A DNA stretch of 64,000 bases, taken from Helianthus annuus. Its lineage: Eukaryota > Streptophyta > Magnoliopsida > Asterales > Asteraceae. Below, piece by piece: positions 35,218-47,335 of this stretch. The stretch covers positions 86,654,393 through 86,718,392 of the forward strand of contig NC_035438.2 of assembly GCF_002127325.2 (NCBI RefSeq). Direction: 5' to 3'. Under the pieces are notes generated by a model. That model worked only from the letters and a program-made list of their open reading frames with translations, was not told the DNA's origin and made no database searches. The position numbers and the translations under genes are program-made. The stretch's first letter is position 1. The number at the start of each line of letters is the position of its first letter.

Positions 35218-37560
35218 TGTGACAACCCGAGTTTTTAAGGCCTCTACTCGACTTAAGCTTGTACCTGTTTTGCAAAGTGTGTTTAATATATATATTTGGT
35301 GTTTATTATTTTGAGTAATATGTTAATAATGTGTTTGTGTTAATTTATGTTTCATAATTTAAAAAGGAACCTTGGCCGAACACCCTTACTTCCACGAAAA
35401 CACCCCACCCAAAACACCCCTATGCCGAAAACACCCATGCGGCGAAAACACTTGTGTGTTTTCGTCCACTACGGGCCGACGAAATCAACTCATGGGCTTC
35501 GGCCCAGTAATGATTGAATAAAGGATTTGTTTAATCTGTGAGCACGAATTCGATAACTGACAAACCCTAGACACCTATCACATTCCCTCTCGCTACCCTT
35601 TGAACCTGACGGCAAGCTTGTGTTCCCCGGATCCTTAAGATCAATCAAGTTATTGTCTCGTTCATCGCGGTTAGTGTTGACCTTTAACTGATTGTTTGAT
35701 TTAAACCAATTGTATGATCGATTTGTTTAGCATTGTAACTGTGATTGCTTGTATGAAAGTAAGGTTTGATGATGGTTATATATATATATATATATATATA
35801 TTGTTTACAAACTGTCGTGTAAATTGGATGATATGATTGACCGGGTGTGCCTGTAAATGAATGATCTGCTGATTGATTTGTGATCTCGGTCTCGCATGAT
35901 TTGGCAGTTTATATGTTTACATATCAGTGATTTGATTTAAATGATTTCGTAGATGATTGAGCACGTAACTGCTAGAAGAGACTAGGGTTGCTGTGTTATT
36001 GTAACTGACATTGATAAAGACGATGTGTCCGATGAAAAACAACACCCAACGAAAACACAAGGACCAGACAAAATCACATCGACCGGACGAAAACACTTAG
36101 TGTTTTCGTCAAACCCTATGCCCAACGAAAACACTTTGGGATTTCGTCGCCCAAGTGTTTTCGCCAACCAAGTGATTTCGCCAGTAAAAGGGGTTTTCGT
36201 CCCTAGGTGTTTTCGCCAGAACAGGGATTTCGCCATGTAAGGGTTTTCGCCCACTAAGTGTTTTCGCCTAATGACCTGTAACTCTGTGACTCGTATGTTA
36301 AATCTGTTAGATGGTTAACCCTGTTAAGTATGTCAAGTATGTTATGTATGTTAACTGGGTTATGTTAACTATGTTATGTATGTTAAGCTCATTATGTATG
36401 ATAACTCTGTTAATTTTGATCTAACTCTGTTATGACACAGTGACTATGATATGTGTGTTAACTCAACTATGCATGTTAGTTCTATTGATCCTAGTTAACG
36501 ATGTTAACACAGTTAAGTTGCCAAGACTGTTAATGAATAATTAAGTTAAAATAAACTGGGGAAGCCCATGTTGTAAAGCCTGAATTGCATGAATTGATTA
36601 ACTGCTTATGTGTTACATGATATTAACTGTCAAACACACCTTGTGACATAGAGTGTATGTGAAACCTTACAAACACGTACTGATTGTGTATACGTGCATA
36701 ACTATAGGACTTGACTGATTTCTTGTGAGCACATAGTTTAGCATACCGAGCAAACCAAGGTGAGTTCACACTCTTTCCAAGGCATGGGATTCCCAAGGGT
36801 TGGGAATGGGTTAATGATTTAAATGATAACTACAACCATCCTCAGTGGGTAGGATGCCAAGATTACACACTGGACCAAACCTCTATCATTGAAGTCCCTC
36901 ATTTATATCGACTTAATCGCCGAGGCCTATGGCAAGCGGATCATTAGTTAATAGCGCTATTAGGTTTAACAAACCTCACACCGTGTCGTTCGAACGGGCG
37001 TGTACTAATGGACTATGGGCAAAGGGTCAATGCTGATAGACATTGACTTAGGGCACCTCTTACATTTTCGTAGTAGTCGATACACACGGTCTAGTAACAT
37101 ATGGGAAGCCCCCACTAATCTTCGTAAACATGTCTGGGAGACCGCGATACGAATTAATACGATATATGGTTTACAAAATGAACATATGATTTACGAAACA
37201 AATACTATAACTAAACAACCAACTGCGAACTCGCTCAACTTTGTTGTTGACTCGTTGTTACATGCCTTGCAGGTCGTTAGGTACTCATGGAGCTTGCACA
37301 GGGAGGCGCGGTCGTTGTGGGACATGGCAGTGTGTGCCATGCTAAAAACATTACTTTATTTCGTACTTAATACTTACATTGGGTTTTACAATTATGCTTC
37401 CGCTAAACACTTAACTACGTCTTTGATTTGAAACACCTTTCATATTGTGTGGTTGAATTTTACTTATTACTTGTTATGTTCATTATGATTGGTGGCTTGA
37501 TCCTGGTCAGTCACGCCTCCAAGCGGCGATACTCCGCATGTGGATTTTGGGGGTGTGACA
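35218..37560 (+). repeat. Element C 5' LTR
   Basis: Holds a (TA)n tract at 35770-35802, an array of 'cgaaaacac / gtgttttcg' motifs at 36014-36262, and a 'tatgttaa' rich segment at 36295-36480. The end is GGGGGTGTGACA. No TATA box can be chosen with confidence because of the TA tract. Confidence 0.9.
36014..36262 (+). repeat. Array of cgaaaacac / gtgttttcg motifs in C LTR
   Basis: About a dozen copies of an 8-10 bp motif, in two orientations, spaced 12-25 bp. At 36086-36110 they form a dyad with 12-bp arms, GACGAAAACACT / AGTGTTTTCGTC. The copy in the 3' LTR is 45960-46200. Confidence 0.85.
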
Positions 37561-37563
37561 GAT

Positions 37564-37576
37564 TGGTATCAGAGCC
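37564..37576 (+). promoter_or_regulatory. Primer-binding site of element C (tRNA-Met)
   Basis: TGGTATCAGAGCC three bases after the LTR end. It is the same PBS as in A, B and E. Confidence 0.9.
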
Positions 37577-37881
37577 ATTGGTTATAGTGAACTTGGTTTT
37601 ATTAAGGGGAAAAGGTTTTTATTAAAATCAGACTATAACCTGTACAGTGCTCAACGATCCACAACGACACTTCGCTCCACGTGCAAGACTCAACACGATA
37701 GGTGATACTATTCAGGTTTACATTACCTACTTGTTAGATACATACTACATTGCTCATGGTATGCTTAGATAACGTAGCAACTACTATTTGAAAACCCTGT
37801 GTGCTCACACTCTTATGTCATTCCACACTTGTGTATTGATATGATGCACTTCTCACTTGTGTTCTCTTACTTGTGAAGATC

Positions 37882-39050
37882 ATGAGTGGACGCGTTAACA
37901 TGACACAAGCCCAGCTGACGACTCTGATTAACTAACAAGTTGTTGCGGCACTTGCAGCCGCACAAGCAGGAGGTATACCCTGCAGTCGTAACTCACTATA
38001 GGATCTTTAGATCCTACACTCCTAAACCAACTCTTGTGTTTAACCTTGTCCTATTCTTATACACAACAGGTCAACACGCTCAGCCACCTGTATGCACCTT
38101 CAAGACTTTCATGGACTATCGTCCTAGTACTCTCAGTGGCACTGAAGGGGCAGTTGGACTCCTCCACTGGTTCGAGAAGCTCGAGTCAGTCTTCGAAATG
38201 TGTGAATGCCCGGAGGCTCGTAGGGTGAAGTACGCCACTGGTACTCTCGAAGGCGTTGCATTGACTTGGTGGAACGCACAAGTGCAAATGTTGGGGCTGG
38301 TAGCTGCCAATGCCACCCCATGGAACGACTTTAAGGAACTGATCAAGCGGGAATACTGTAGTCGTGATGACATCCACAAGTTGGAAGTGGAGTTCTTTAA
38401 CCTGAAGATGACAGGGTCAGAAATAGAGGCGTATACTAAAAGGTCAAACGAGCTGGCCATCTTGTGTCCAACTATGGTGGATCCTCCCATCAAGCGTATC
38501 GAGCTGTATCTCAGGGGTGTTGTACCAGAAATTCAAAGCCATGTGACTTCGGCTAACCTTGCTACCATCCAGGATGTTACTCGTCTTGCTCATCGTCTCA
38601 TAGACCAGGCAGTGGAACAGAACAGGCTGCCTAAGCGTATCGGTGCTACTACTACTACTTCTGCTACTCCCAGTGATAACAAGCGAAAATGGGATGGAGC
38701 CTCCAGCAAGGGTTCGACTTCAGTTCAGTCCCAGGCATAGCAGCGAAAGATTGATGACTATCAGAGCCCTGGTCAACAATCTTCTGGTAGTCAAAGGCAG
38801 GGTGGATATCGAGGAAACCTCCCGAAGTGTAACACATGCAACAGGCACCACAATGATCAGTGCAACAAGGATCATTGTCAGAGATGTCTCAAGATGGGTC
38901 ATGAAGCTAAGGATTACAGAAGCTCACGACCTGCGAATCAGAACCAACAACAACAACCACCCGCTCCACAGAACCAGTAGCGGAAACAGCGAGGCAACAT
39001 GGGATGCTTTCAGTGTGGTGCTGAAGGCCACTTTAAGCGGGACTGCCCCC
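37882..39050 (+). pseudogene. gag: Element C gag (retrotrans_gag and zinc knuckles), broken
   Basis: Gag would form the virus-like particle. The likely start ATG is at 37882, followed by a TAA stop near 37933. The retrotrans_gag domain lies at 38100-38600 (GLLHWFEKLESVFEMCECP, LTWWNAQV, FFNLKM). In-frame TAG stops at 38738-38740 and about 38975 interrupt the linker. There are two zinc-knuckle-like motifs: CQRCLKMGHEAKDY, whose final Cys is Tyr, and [14 protein letters not shown] near 39005, which is intact. All parts stay in one frame, so decay is by point mutation. It fuses in frame to the protease-RT region. Confidence 0.85.
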
Positions 39051-40434
39051 AGTTAAACCAGAACCAGAATAACAACAAAAATAATCAGGGCAATGGGAAC
39101 AACAACGGGGGAAACAATGATGGAAACAATGGTGCCAGGGGTCGAGCGTTCGTGCTGGGGCAGGGTGAAGCAAGGAATGATCCTATTGTGGTGATGGGTA
39201 AGTTCCTTCTCGATGACTTTTATGTTACTGTTTTATTTGATTTGGGTGCGGATACCAGTTATATGTCTCTGAAAGTTAGTCAAATGCTCAAGCGCACACA
39301 AACACTTTTGAACACCAAGCATGTCGTAGAGTTAGCAAATGGTAAAAGTCTAGAGGCCACACACATAGTTCAGGGTTGTAATCTTGTCCTCGCTGGTCAG
39401 ACCTTCTCTATCGATCTCATTCCTATAGTTCTGGGTAGTTTCGACATCGTCATTGGGATGGATTGGTTGTCCCAACAGCAAGCAGAGATCCTATGCAAAG
39501 AGAAGATCGTTCGTATTCCCCGTTCTGGTAAAGAACCTCACGAAGTTCAAGGCGACAAGAGTGGTGCTGTGGTAGGCATCATCTCCTTTCTTAAGGCCCA
39601 AAAGTGTTTACGAAAGGGCCACACCGCTATTTTGGCACTTGTTACTGACGCATCAACGAAAGACAAGAGATTAGAGGATATTCCAGTAGTACGCGACTTT
39701 CCTCAAGTGTTTCCTGAAGATTTACCTGGGCTACCACCTCATCGCCAGGTCGAATTCCAAATCGAGCTAGCTCCTGGAGCAGCGCCAATAGCTCATGTAC
39801 CGTATCGCTTAGCTCCATCCGAACTGGAAGAACTGTCCAAACAATTGCAAGAACTTTTGGATAAAGGTTTTATTCGTCCTAGTTCTTCGCCTTGGGGAGC
39901 TCCAGTGTTGTTTGTGAAGAAGAAAGACGGTACCTTCAGGATGTGTTTTGACTACCGCGAACTCAACAAGGTGACCATGAAGAACCGCTATCCTCTTCCC
40001 CGCATCGATGATTTGTTCGATCAACTGCAAGGGTCGAGCTACTATTCAAAGATTGATCTGAGGTCAGGCTACCATCAACTGAGAGTCCGGGACGAGGACA
40101 TCTCCAAAACAACATTCAGAACTCGCTACGGCCATTACGAGTTTCTAGTTATCCCATTCGGGTTAACAAACGCACCTGCAGTCTTCATGGATCTTATGAA
40201 CAGAGTTTGCAAGCCTTACTTGGATAAGTTTGTGATTGTATTCATTGACGACATCCTGATCTACTCTAAGAGTCAGGAGGAACACGAGCACCATCTCCGA
40301 CTTATTTTGGAACTTCTTCGAACAGAGCAGTTGTACGCCAAGTTTTCGAAATGCGACTTCTGGCTTCGTGAAGTCCACTTTCTAGGCCACGTGGTAAACA
40401 AGGATGGGATTCATGTTGATCCATCCAAGGTAGA
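38999..40434 (+). pseudogene. pol: Element C pol, protease and reverse transcriptase, cut by solo LTR D
   Basis: After the CCHC knuckle and an Asn/Gly-rich linker comes an aspartic protease whose catalytic triplet reads DLG (FDLGADTS, about 39238) instead of DSG/DTG. The flap side IVIGMDWLS follows. The RT (39840-40360) has the expected blocks: [47 protein letters not shown] and the catalytic [10 protein letters not shown]. The frame ends at 40434 where antisense LTR D begins and resumes at 42846 with the connection region. RT copies the genomic RNA in the particle. The protease change alone would block maturation. Confidence 0.88.
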
Positions 40435-40914
40435 TGTCACACCCCCAAAATCCACACGCGGAGTTTCACCGCTTGGAGGCGTGACTGACCAGGATCAAGC
40501 CACCAATCATATAGAACAATGTAAATAGTAAAAGTAATTGTATTTAAACCAAACCAATCCATATGAAAGGTGTTCAAAACATAAGTGTAATAACAAAGTT
40601 TAGCGGAAGCATAATTGTAAAAGCCCAATATGAATAAAGTATGTAATGTTATAATGTTTAATCAAGCAATCATGATCCTTGTCCACAACGACCGCGCCTC
40701 CCTGTGCAAGCTCCATGCATACCTAACGACCTGCAAGGCATGTAACAGAGAGTCAACAACTAGTTGAGCGAGTTCACAGAAAGTAAGTGCGTAATAGTAA
40801 GTTCGTTTGTAACGTGTGGCTCTACTGGGCCGATAGTATGTTCTATTGGTGGGGGCTTCCCATGTTGCATATACACTAGACTATTTGTAACCATAAGTGT
40901 TCTTCTTAACCTGA

Positions 40915-41145
40915 GAATAGTAGTACGTACAAGGTTTACGTAGGATTTACGTAAGTGTCCTTCACAAGCCGAGGACAGGGGTACGCGGGGGTTTACGTAG
41001 GTTTTACGTAAGTGCCTGACACAACCGAGGCAGTAGTGAGTATAAGTTCACGTAGGTTTTACGTGAGTGTCCTTCGCATCCTGAGGACAGTGATGAGTAC
41101 GAGTATACGTAGGTTTTATGTATGTGTCCTGCACAACCGAGGACG
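40915..41145 (-). repeat. About 56-bp tandem repeats in LTR D
   Basis: Four diverged copies, each with ACGTAGG(A/T)TTTACGTAAGTG-like text and a 'ccgaggac' end, at 40938, 40995, 41050 and 41107. Confidence 0.85.
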
Positions 41146-41574
41146 ATGGTAGATAGTCTAGTAACAGTGTAAGTACAAATCTATTCAATCTCATTCCTTC
41201 AATCCCATTCCCAAGCCCCGGGAATCCCATGCCTTGGTAAGAGTGTGAACTCACCTTGGTTTGCTCGGTAGGTTATTGCTTCTAGGGTTAATTAATGGTT
41301 AAGTCCGTTACACACGACCTAGGTACATTGCACATAATTTGATGTAAGTGTTTGCATTCAATTAGGGTTAACAAGTCTTTGATATCCAATCAATTGTGTT
41401 CTGTGTGATAATTGTGTACAGAATGATATGAGAAGATTGTTCACACATACAGGATCATCCAGTTACATACAGTAGCATACAATCACATTCAGAAACATAC
41501 AGTAAGCTTTAACACTGGTGTTTGCCATAAACTCAGAGCAATTATTCACTTATTCATACGTATATCATCGACAA

Positions 41575-42140
41575 ACTCGGACAACATAACACACTTTATA
41601 AAATTCGGACCCATGTGCATCACCTACACAAATTCGGACAAGGCCTCCCCCTTCAAAACTCAGACAAGGCCTCCCCCTTCAAAGGTCGGACAGGGGTTTC
41701 CCCTTACAAATGTCGGACAGGGGTTTCCCCCTCACAAAACTCGGACAGGGGGCTTCCCCCCTTACAAATTCGGACCACACTAACTTTTGGCAAAAAGTCG
41801 GACCCCTCATGTTTGAACAAAAGTCGGACCCTTTAGTTATATGCATAAAAGTCGGACCTCATGACACTTACAAAAGTCGGACCCCTTGATCCCTTATGAA
41901 ATTCGGACAAGGCTCCCCTTGTCAAAAAATTCGGACAACACTTTACACTAATGAAACTCGGACAACATGGCCTCATAAAGTTGGATCTTGTGAGATGTAA
42001 TAAGTTTGGACCAATCTCCATATAATAAAACTCGGACTAATCATAACACAAGAAACTCGAACCATATCAAGCAAAGAAGTTCGGACTATATTCATGAATC
42101 AAAATTCGGACCTCTTAACCTTATAAAATTCGGACATATC
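41575..42140 (-). repeat. TCGGAC motif array in LTR D
   Basis: About 22 copies of (A/T/G)NTCGGAC (GTCCGA on the LTR strand), spaced about 23-30 bp, between unlike spacers. It occupies roughly the same offset from the LTR start as the cgaaaacac array does in the C LTR. Confidence 0.85.
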
Positions 42141-42845
42141 ATGTTAATTAAAAAAAAAACTCAGATCAACAATCAGTCATACGAATGTTCAAGTTCATTG
42201 TAACAGTTACGTTTATACGATCATGAAAACCCTAATATCATACATCTGTATTGCAATTATCAATCAACAATTCTAACATATCATGTATCTTGACATCAGG
42301 CAAACGATTACACGACTAATCAACATCATTTCATAATAATCAGAATTCAATCAATAAATACAGAACTAGTATGTGAAGAACTAGGGTTTACATGAATCAC
42401 ATAATCAAGAATTGATAACAACAAACAATCATTAAACAATTACCTTGGATTAATTCTAGATAAAGAGAGGGATCAAGAGTGGTGATAGAGAGCTTGTGCC
42501 AATGATGAAGCAAATGATTGTAGAGATAATTGTAGAGGAATCTTAGGTACGTCTGATGATTGTGTGGTGATTAGTGAAAGGGATTAGGGTTAAGAGTTGT
42601 TAAGGTTTCACCATTAACACTAAACACCCTTAAGTATTATCTATTATATAATACATGCGCAAGATATACAATTTATAGTTTCATCACCGCATTCAAGTAT
42701 TTGCTAAATCATTCATAAACTTTATCAAATCCAAAACGTATACAGCTACAGAGCAAACCAATTGTGCAAGTAAACAACTAAACAAACAGTGAACGTGCAA
42801 TAAATGCGAAAGTGGAATCTCGGAAACTCGAGTTGTCACAGTAGA

Positions 42846-45027
42846 CTCGATTAAGAACTTGCCTGCACCGCGTACACCAACAGAAATCCGCCAGTTCTTG
42901 GGTTTGGCGGGCTACAACAGAAGGTTCATCAAAGACTTCTCGAAGATTGCGCAGCCGCTTACTCTACTGACCCAGAAGGGGGTCACCTATCGTTGGGGTA
43001 ATGCTCAGGAATCAGCGTTTCAGCACATAAAGGATAGGCTCTGCAGCGCACCTATTCTCTCATTGCCAGAGGGCACAGACGATTTTGTGGTCTATTGCGA
43101 CTCATCCATTCAGGGTCTTGGGTGTGTGTTGATGCAATGTGACAAGGTCATTGCTTATGCGTCATGTCAACTTAAAGTTCATGAAAGAAACTACACTACA
43201 CATGACTTGGAGCTGGGAGCCGTTATTTTCGCGCTTAAGATATGGAGACATTACCTGTACGGTACCAAGTGCACTATCTACACCGATCACAGGAGTCTCG
43301 AGCATATCTTCAAGCAAAAGGAATTGAACATGCGACAACGTCGATGGGTCGAGTTATTGAATGATTACGAATGTGCCATCAAGTACCATCCAAGCAAGGC
43401 CAATGTTGTGGCCGACGCCCTCAGTCAAAAAGATACTGCACCTAGGCATGTGCGAGCATTGCAACTTACCATCCAGTCTAGTCTTCCTGCACAGATACGA
43501 GATGCTCAGGTAGAAGCATTAAAACCAGAAAACGTCAGGGCTGAAGCCTTACGCGGCTCAAAGCAGCAGTTAGAACAAAAGGAAGACGGCGCCTACTATG
43601 TAACAGGACGCATTTGGGTCCCGCTCTATGGCGACTTACGCGAGCTTGTGATGGATGAAGCACATAAGTCTCATTACTCGGTACATCCTGGTTCGGATAA
43701 GATGTACCACGACTTAAAGACTACATACTGGTGGCCTAGCATGAAGGCCCACATAGCAACATACGTTAGCAAATGTCTGACTTGTGTGAGGGTCAAGACC
43801 GAATACCAGAAACCATCGGGCCTACTCCAGCAACCAAAGATACCACAATAGAAATGGGAGGAAATTTCCATGGATTTTGTTACTGGCCTGCCTAGATCTC
43901 AATGTGGAAACGATACTATTTGGGTGATCATGGATCGACTCACTAAGTCTGCACACTTCTTGGCTATCAAGGAAACAGACAAGTTCTCTACATTAGCAGA
44001 CATTTACCTAAAGGAAGTGGTTTCAAGGCACGAGGTGCCAACCTCCATTATTTCCGATCGCGATGCACGTTTTACTTCGGAACTGTGGCAAGCAATGCAC
44101 AAATCTTTTGGCTCATGATTAGACATGAGCACAGCTTATCACCCTCAGACGGATGGGCAGTCTGAGCGCACTATTCAAACTCTAGAAGACATGCTGCGTG
44201 CATGTGTAATCGACTTCGGCAACAGCTGGGAAAAACACCTCCCTTTGGTGGAGTTTTCGTATAATAACAGTTACCACACCAGCATTCAAGCCGCTCCATT
44301 TGAGGCATTGTACAGGCGTAAATGCCGATCACCTTTTTGTTGGGCAGAGGTGGGTGATAGTCAGATCACGGGTCCAGAACTTGTAGTAGACGCAACGGAA
44401 AGAATTGCTCAGATACGACAACGTATGGCGGCAGCTCGTGACCGTCAGAAAAGCTACGCTGATAAGCGCAGGAAACCACTCGAGTTCCAGGTTAGGGATC
44501 GAGTGCTACTCAAGGTCTCACCTTGGAAAGGTGTAGTTCGTTTTGGTAAACGAGGCAAGTTCAATCCGCGATATGTCGGACCGTTCGAAATCATAGAGAA
44601 AATAGGCAAAGTGGCCTACAAACTGAATCTACCAGCAGAACTCGGTGGAGTTCACAACGTCTTTCACGTGTCAAATCTGAAGAAGTGTCTGTCAGATGAG
44701 ACCCTGATAGTTCCTTTGAAGGAGCTCACTATCGACGATCAGTTGCGATTCGTCAAGGAACCAGTTGAAATCACGGACCGAGATGTTAAGGTCCTCAAGC
44801 ACACCAGAATACCTCTTGTTCGAGTTCGTTGGAACTCCCGTCGTGGCCCAGAGTTCACTTGGGAACGAGAAGACCAAATGAAACTCAAGTATCCCCAGTT
44901 GTTCGGGAACAATGCAACCACTATTGAGGCTGAAGCTACTGCTGAATTTCGGGACGAAATTCCAAATCAACGGGGGGATAATGTGACACCCCAGGAAAAC
45001 CAGGAAACAACTCAACTAGCTAACTAG
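42846..45027 (+). pseudogene. pol: Element C pol, RNase H and integrase with chromodomain-like tail
   Basis: It resumes pol after LTR D. The RNase H (43080-43430) shows [17 protein letters not shown], the LELGAVIFALKIWRHYL helix and YTDHRSLEHI. The integrase zinc finger follows (AHKSHYSVH...CLTC, 43660-43795). A TAG stop at 43849-43851 interrupts just before the catalytic core. The core keeps Asp in MDFVTG, Asp in SDRDARFTS and Glu in DGQSERTIQ, with a TGA at 44116-44118 between. Next come a GPY/F-type module ([19 protein letters not shown]) and a chromodomain-like tail ([22 protein letters not shown]). Integrase inserts the cDNA and the tail is thought to guide it to chromatin. The frame ends at 45027. 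Confidence 0.88.
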
Positions 45028-45138
45028 CTTCCTCAGTAACCACGTGCTAAATTTCGGGACGAAATTTCTTTCAACTCAACTAGCTAACTAGCTTCCTCAG
45101 TAACCACGTGCTAAATTTCGAGACGAAATTTCTTTCAA
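45011..45138 (+). repeat. 64-bp tandem duplication before the PPT of element C
   Basis: Units at 45011-45074 and 45075-45138 begin CTCAACTAGCTAACTAGC and contain an AAATTTCGGGACGAAATTT-type dyad. With the dyad at 44945-44961 there are three such dyads close together. The purine tract before the LTR, TTGGGGATAA, is weak compared with A and B. Confidence 0.9.
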
Positions 45139-45149
45139 GTTGGGGATAA

Positions 45150-46252
45150 TGTGACAACCCGAGTTTTCAAGGCCTCTATTCGACTTAAGCTTGTACCTGT
45201 TTTGCAAAGTGTGTTTAATATATATATTTGGTGTTTATTATTTTGAGTAATATGTTAATAATGTGTTTGTGTTAATTTATGTTTCATAATTTAAAAAGGA
45301 ACCTTGGCCGAACACCCTTACTTCCATGAAAACACCCCACCCAAAACACCCCTATGCCGAAAACACCCATGCGGCGAAAGCACTTGTGTGTTTTCGTCCA
45401 CAACGGGCCGGGGAAATCAACTCATGGGATTCGGCCCAGTAATGATTGAATAAAGGATTTGTTTAATCTGTGCGCACGAATTCGATAACTGACAAACCCT
45501 AGACACCTCTCACATTCCCTCTCGCTAGTCGCGGTTAGTGTTGACCTTTAACTGATTAGTGTTGATCTTGTGTTCCCCGGATCCTCAAGATCAATCAAGT
45601 TATTGTCTCGTTCGTCGCGGTTAGTGTTGACCTTTAACTGATTGTTTGATTTAAACCAACTGTATGATCGATTTGTTTAGCATCGTAACTGTGATTGCTT
45701 GTATGAAAGTAAGGTTTGATGATGGTTATATATATATATATATATAGTTCACAAACTGTCGTGTAAATTGATGATATGATTGACCAGGTGTGCCTGTAAA
45801 TGAATGATCTGCTGATTGATTTGTGATCTCGGTCTCGCATGATTTGGCAGTTTATATGTTTACATATCAGTTATTTGATTTAAATGATTTCGTAGATGAT
45901 TGAGCACGTAACTGCTAGAAGAGAGTAGGGTTGCTGTGTTATTGTTGATGATGACGATATGTCCGACGAAAAACAACACCCAACGAAAACACATGGACCA
46001 GATGAAATCACATCGACCGGACGAAAACACTTAGTGTTTTCGTCAAACCCTATGCCCAACGAAAACACTTTGGCATTTCGTCGCCCAAGTGTTTTCGCCA
46101 ACCAAGTGATTTCGCCAGTAAAAGGGGTTTTCATCCCTAGGTGTTTTCGCCAGAGCAGGGATTTCGCCATGTAAGTGTTTTCGCCCACTAAGTGTTTTCG
46201 CCTAGTGACCTGTAACTCTGTGACTCGTATGTTAAATCTGTTAGATGGTTAA
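45150..46252 (+). repeat. Element C 3' LTR, first part
   Basis: Matches 35218-36313 with many substitutions. It is cut at 46252 by element E, where GTTAA (46248-46252) is the left TSD. Confidence 0.9.
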
Positions 46253-47327
46253 TGCAACATTTGTGCAATAATCATTGTGAACAGTTTAGTTATCAATAAA
46301 ACAATGTTATTTTATCCCAATGTTTGTTTGGTTGTGTTTTACATTTTTCATGTTTTGACTTTTGTTCAATTTCAAACTCTACATCGCTTTCTTGAGAGTT
46401 ATACGCAAACTGGTGCGTAAACGTACTCAGTTTAATGCGAAAAATACTCCGGAACATCAACATATACTCAACATACCTTAAATAACCTTTACACAACTTA
46501 GAAATAAGTTTTGAAGGCTTTGGTATGGCAAAAACAAGTTAAATTCGCTTACTTGGACTAAACTTGACAAACTGTAAAAGTATGCCAATTTGAACTGTAA
46601 CAAACATTCCGGAACATGTCCATAAGTTAAACATACCATAAATATCCTTTACATAGCTTAGAAATAGGTTTTGAGGGGTTTGGTATGCTAAAATAAACTT
46701 TTGGTTCATTCAGGGACTAAAAGTGTCAAAAAGTGCACAAGTTTTCACTTTCGCGCATAACTTACGTTCTGAATACCTCCGGACATCCAAAAATTTATGT
46801 AAGCATCCTAATATTATGCCTTAGTGTTTGGCATGAGAAAAATCCATTTGTCACGTCATTTGGATCGTTTTTCGCGCTTATGCGCATTCGTCGTTATTAA
46901 GCGAACATCGCGATCGTACGGCCAAACGAACCAACACCCGGAACATTTTTGAGCATGTTTCATGTCCACAATGTTTAGGCATCATTTTAGGGCCTTAAAG
47001 TTGGCTTTACAAGCCTTAGAAGTGTCGGAAATGGCTTAAACATGCAACAGGGACCTAAACTGTAAATTCTGAAACTTGTTGTCTGATCTGCACCCTCAGG
47101 CGGCCCGCATTGGTTTGGCCGGCACCTTCACGCGGGCCGCATCAGACATACAGATCAGATAAGATTAATTAGTCAGCAAATTTCAGCTGATTAAACCACA
47201 ACCACATGATTTCACTTGCCTTTCAGCTCACTAAGGGTCATTTTCAGTAACCACAACTTTTCGACAAGTGTACGCACAAGATTCGATCACGTTTTTCAAG
47301 AAACGATCCAAACGGTTCGGGAAATAC

Positions 47328-47335
47328 TATAAATA
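47328..47335 (+). promoter_or_regulatory. TATA box of element E LTR
   Basis: TATAAATA followed by a C-rich tract. It lies 1.08 kb into the LTR, with the GC-rich inverted repeat 190-230 bp upstream. Confidence 0.55.

Larger units (their letters stand above)
40435..42840 (-). mobile_element. Solo LTR D inserted antisense in element C pol
   Basis: 2406 bp with ends TGTCACACC...GTTGTCACA on the plus strand, flanked by the perfect TSD GTAGA (40430-40434, 42841-42845). On its own strand it starts TGTGACAACTCGAG and ends GGGGGTGTGACA, so it is a distant relative of the C LTR, with matching stretches (for example 40690-40760 against 37240-37330). A single LTR with a TSD means the rest was removed by LTR-LTR recombination. 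It is antisense to pol. Confidence 0.93.

Noticed and set aside
41575..42140. CRISPR-like array in LTR D
   Set aside because: The repeated word is only 6-8 bp and degenerate, and lies within an LTR bounded by a TSD.
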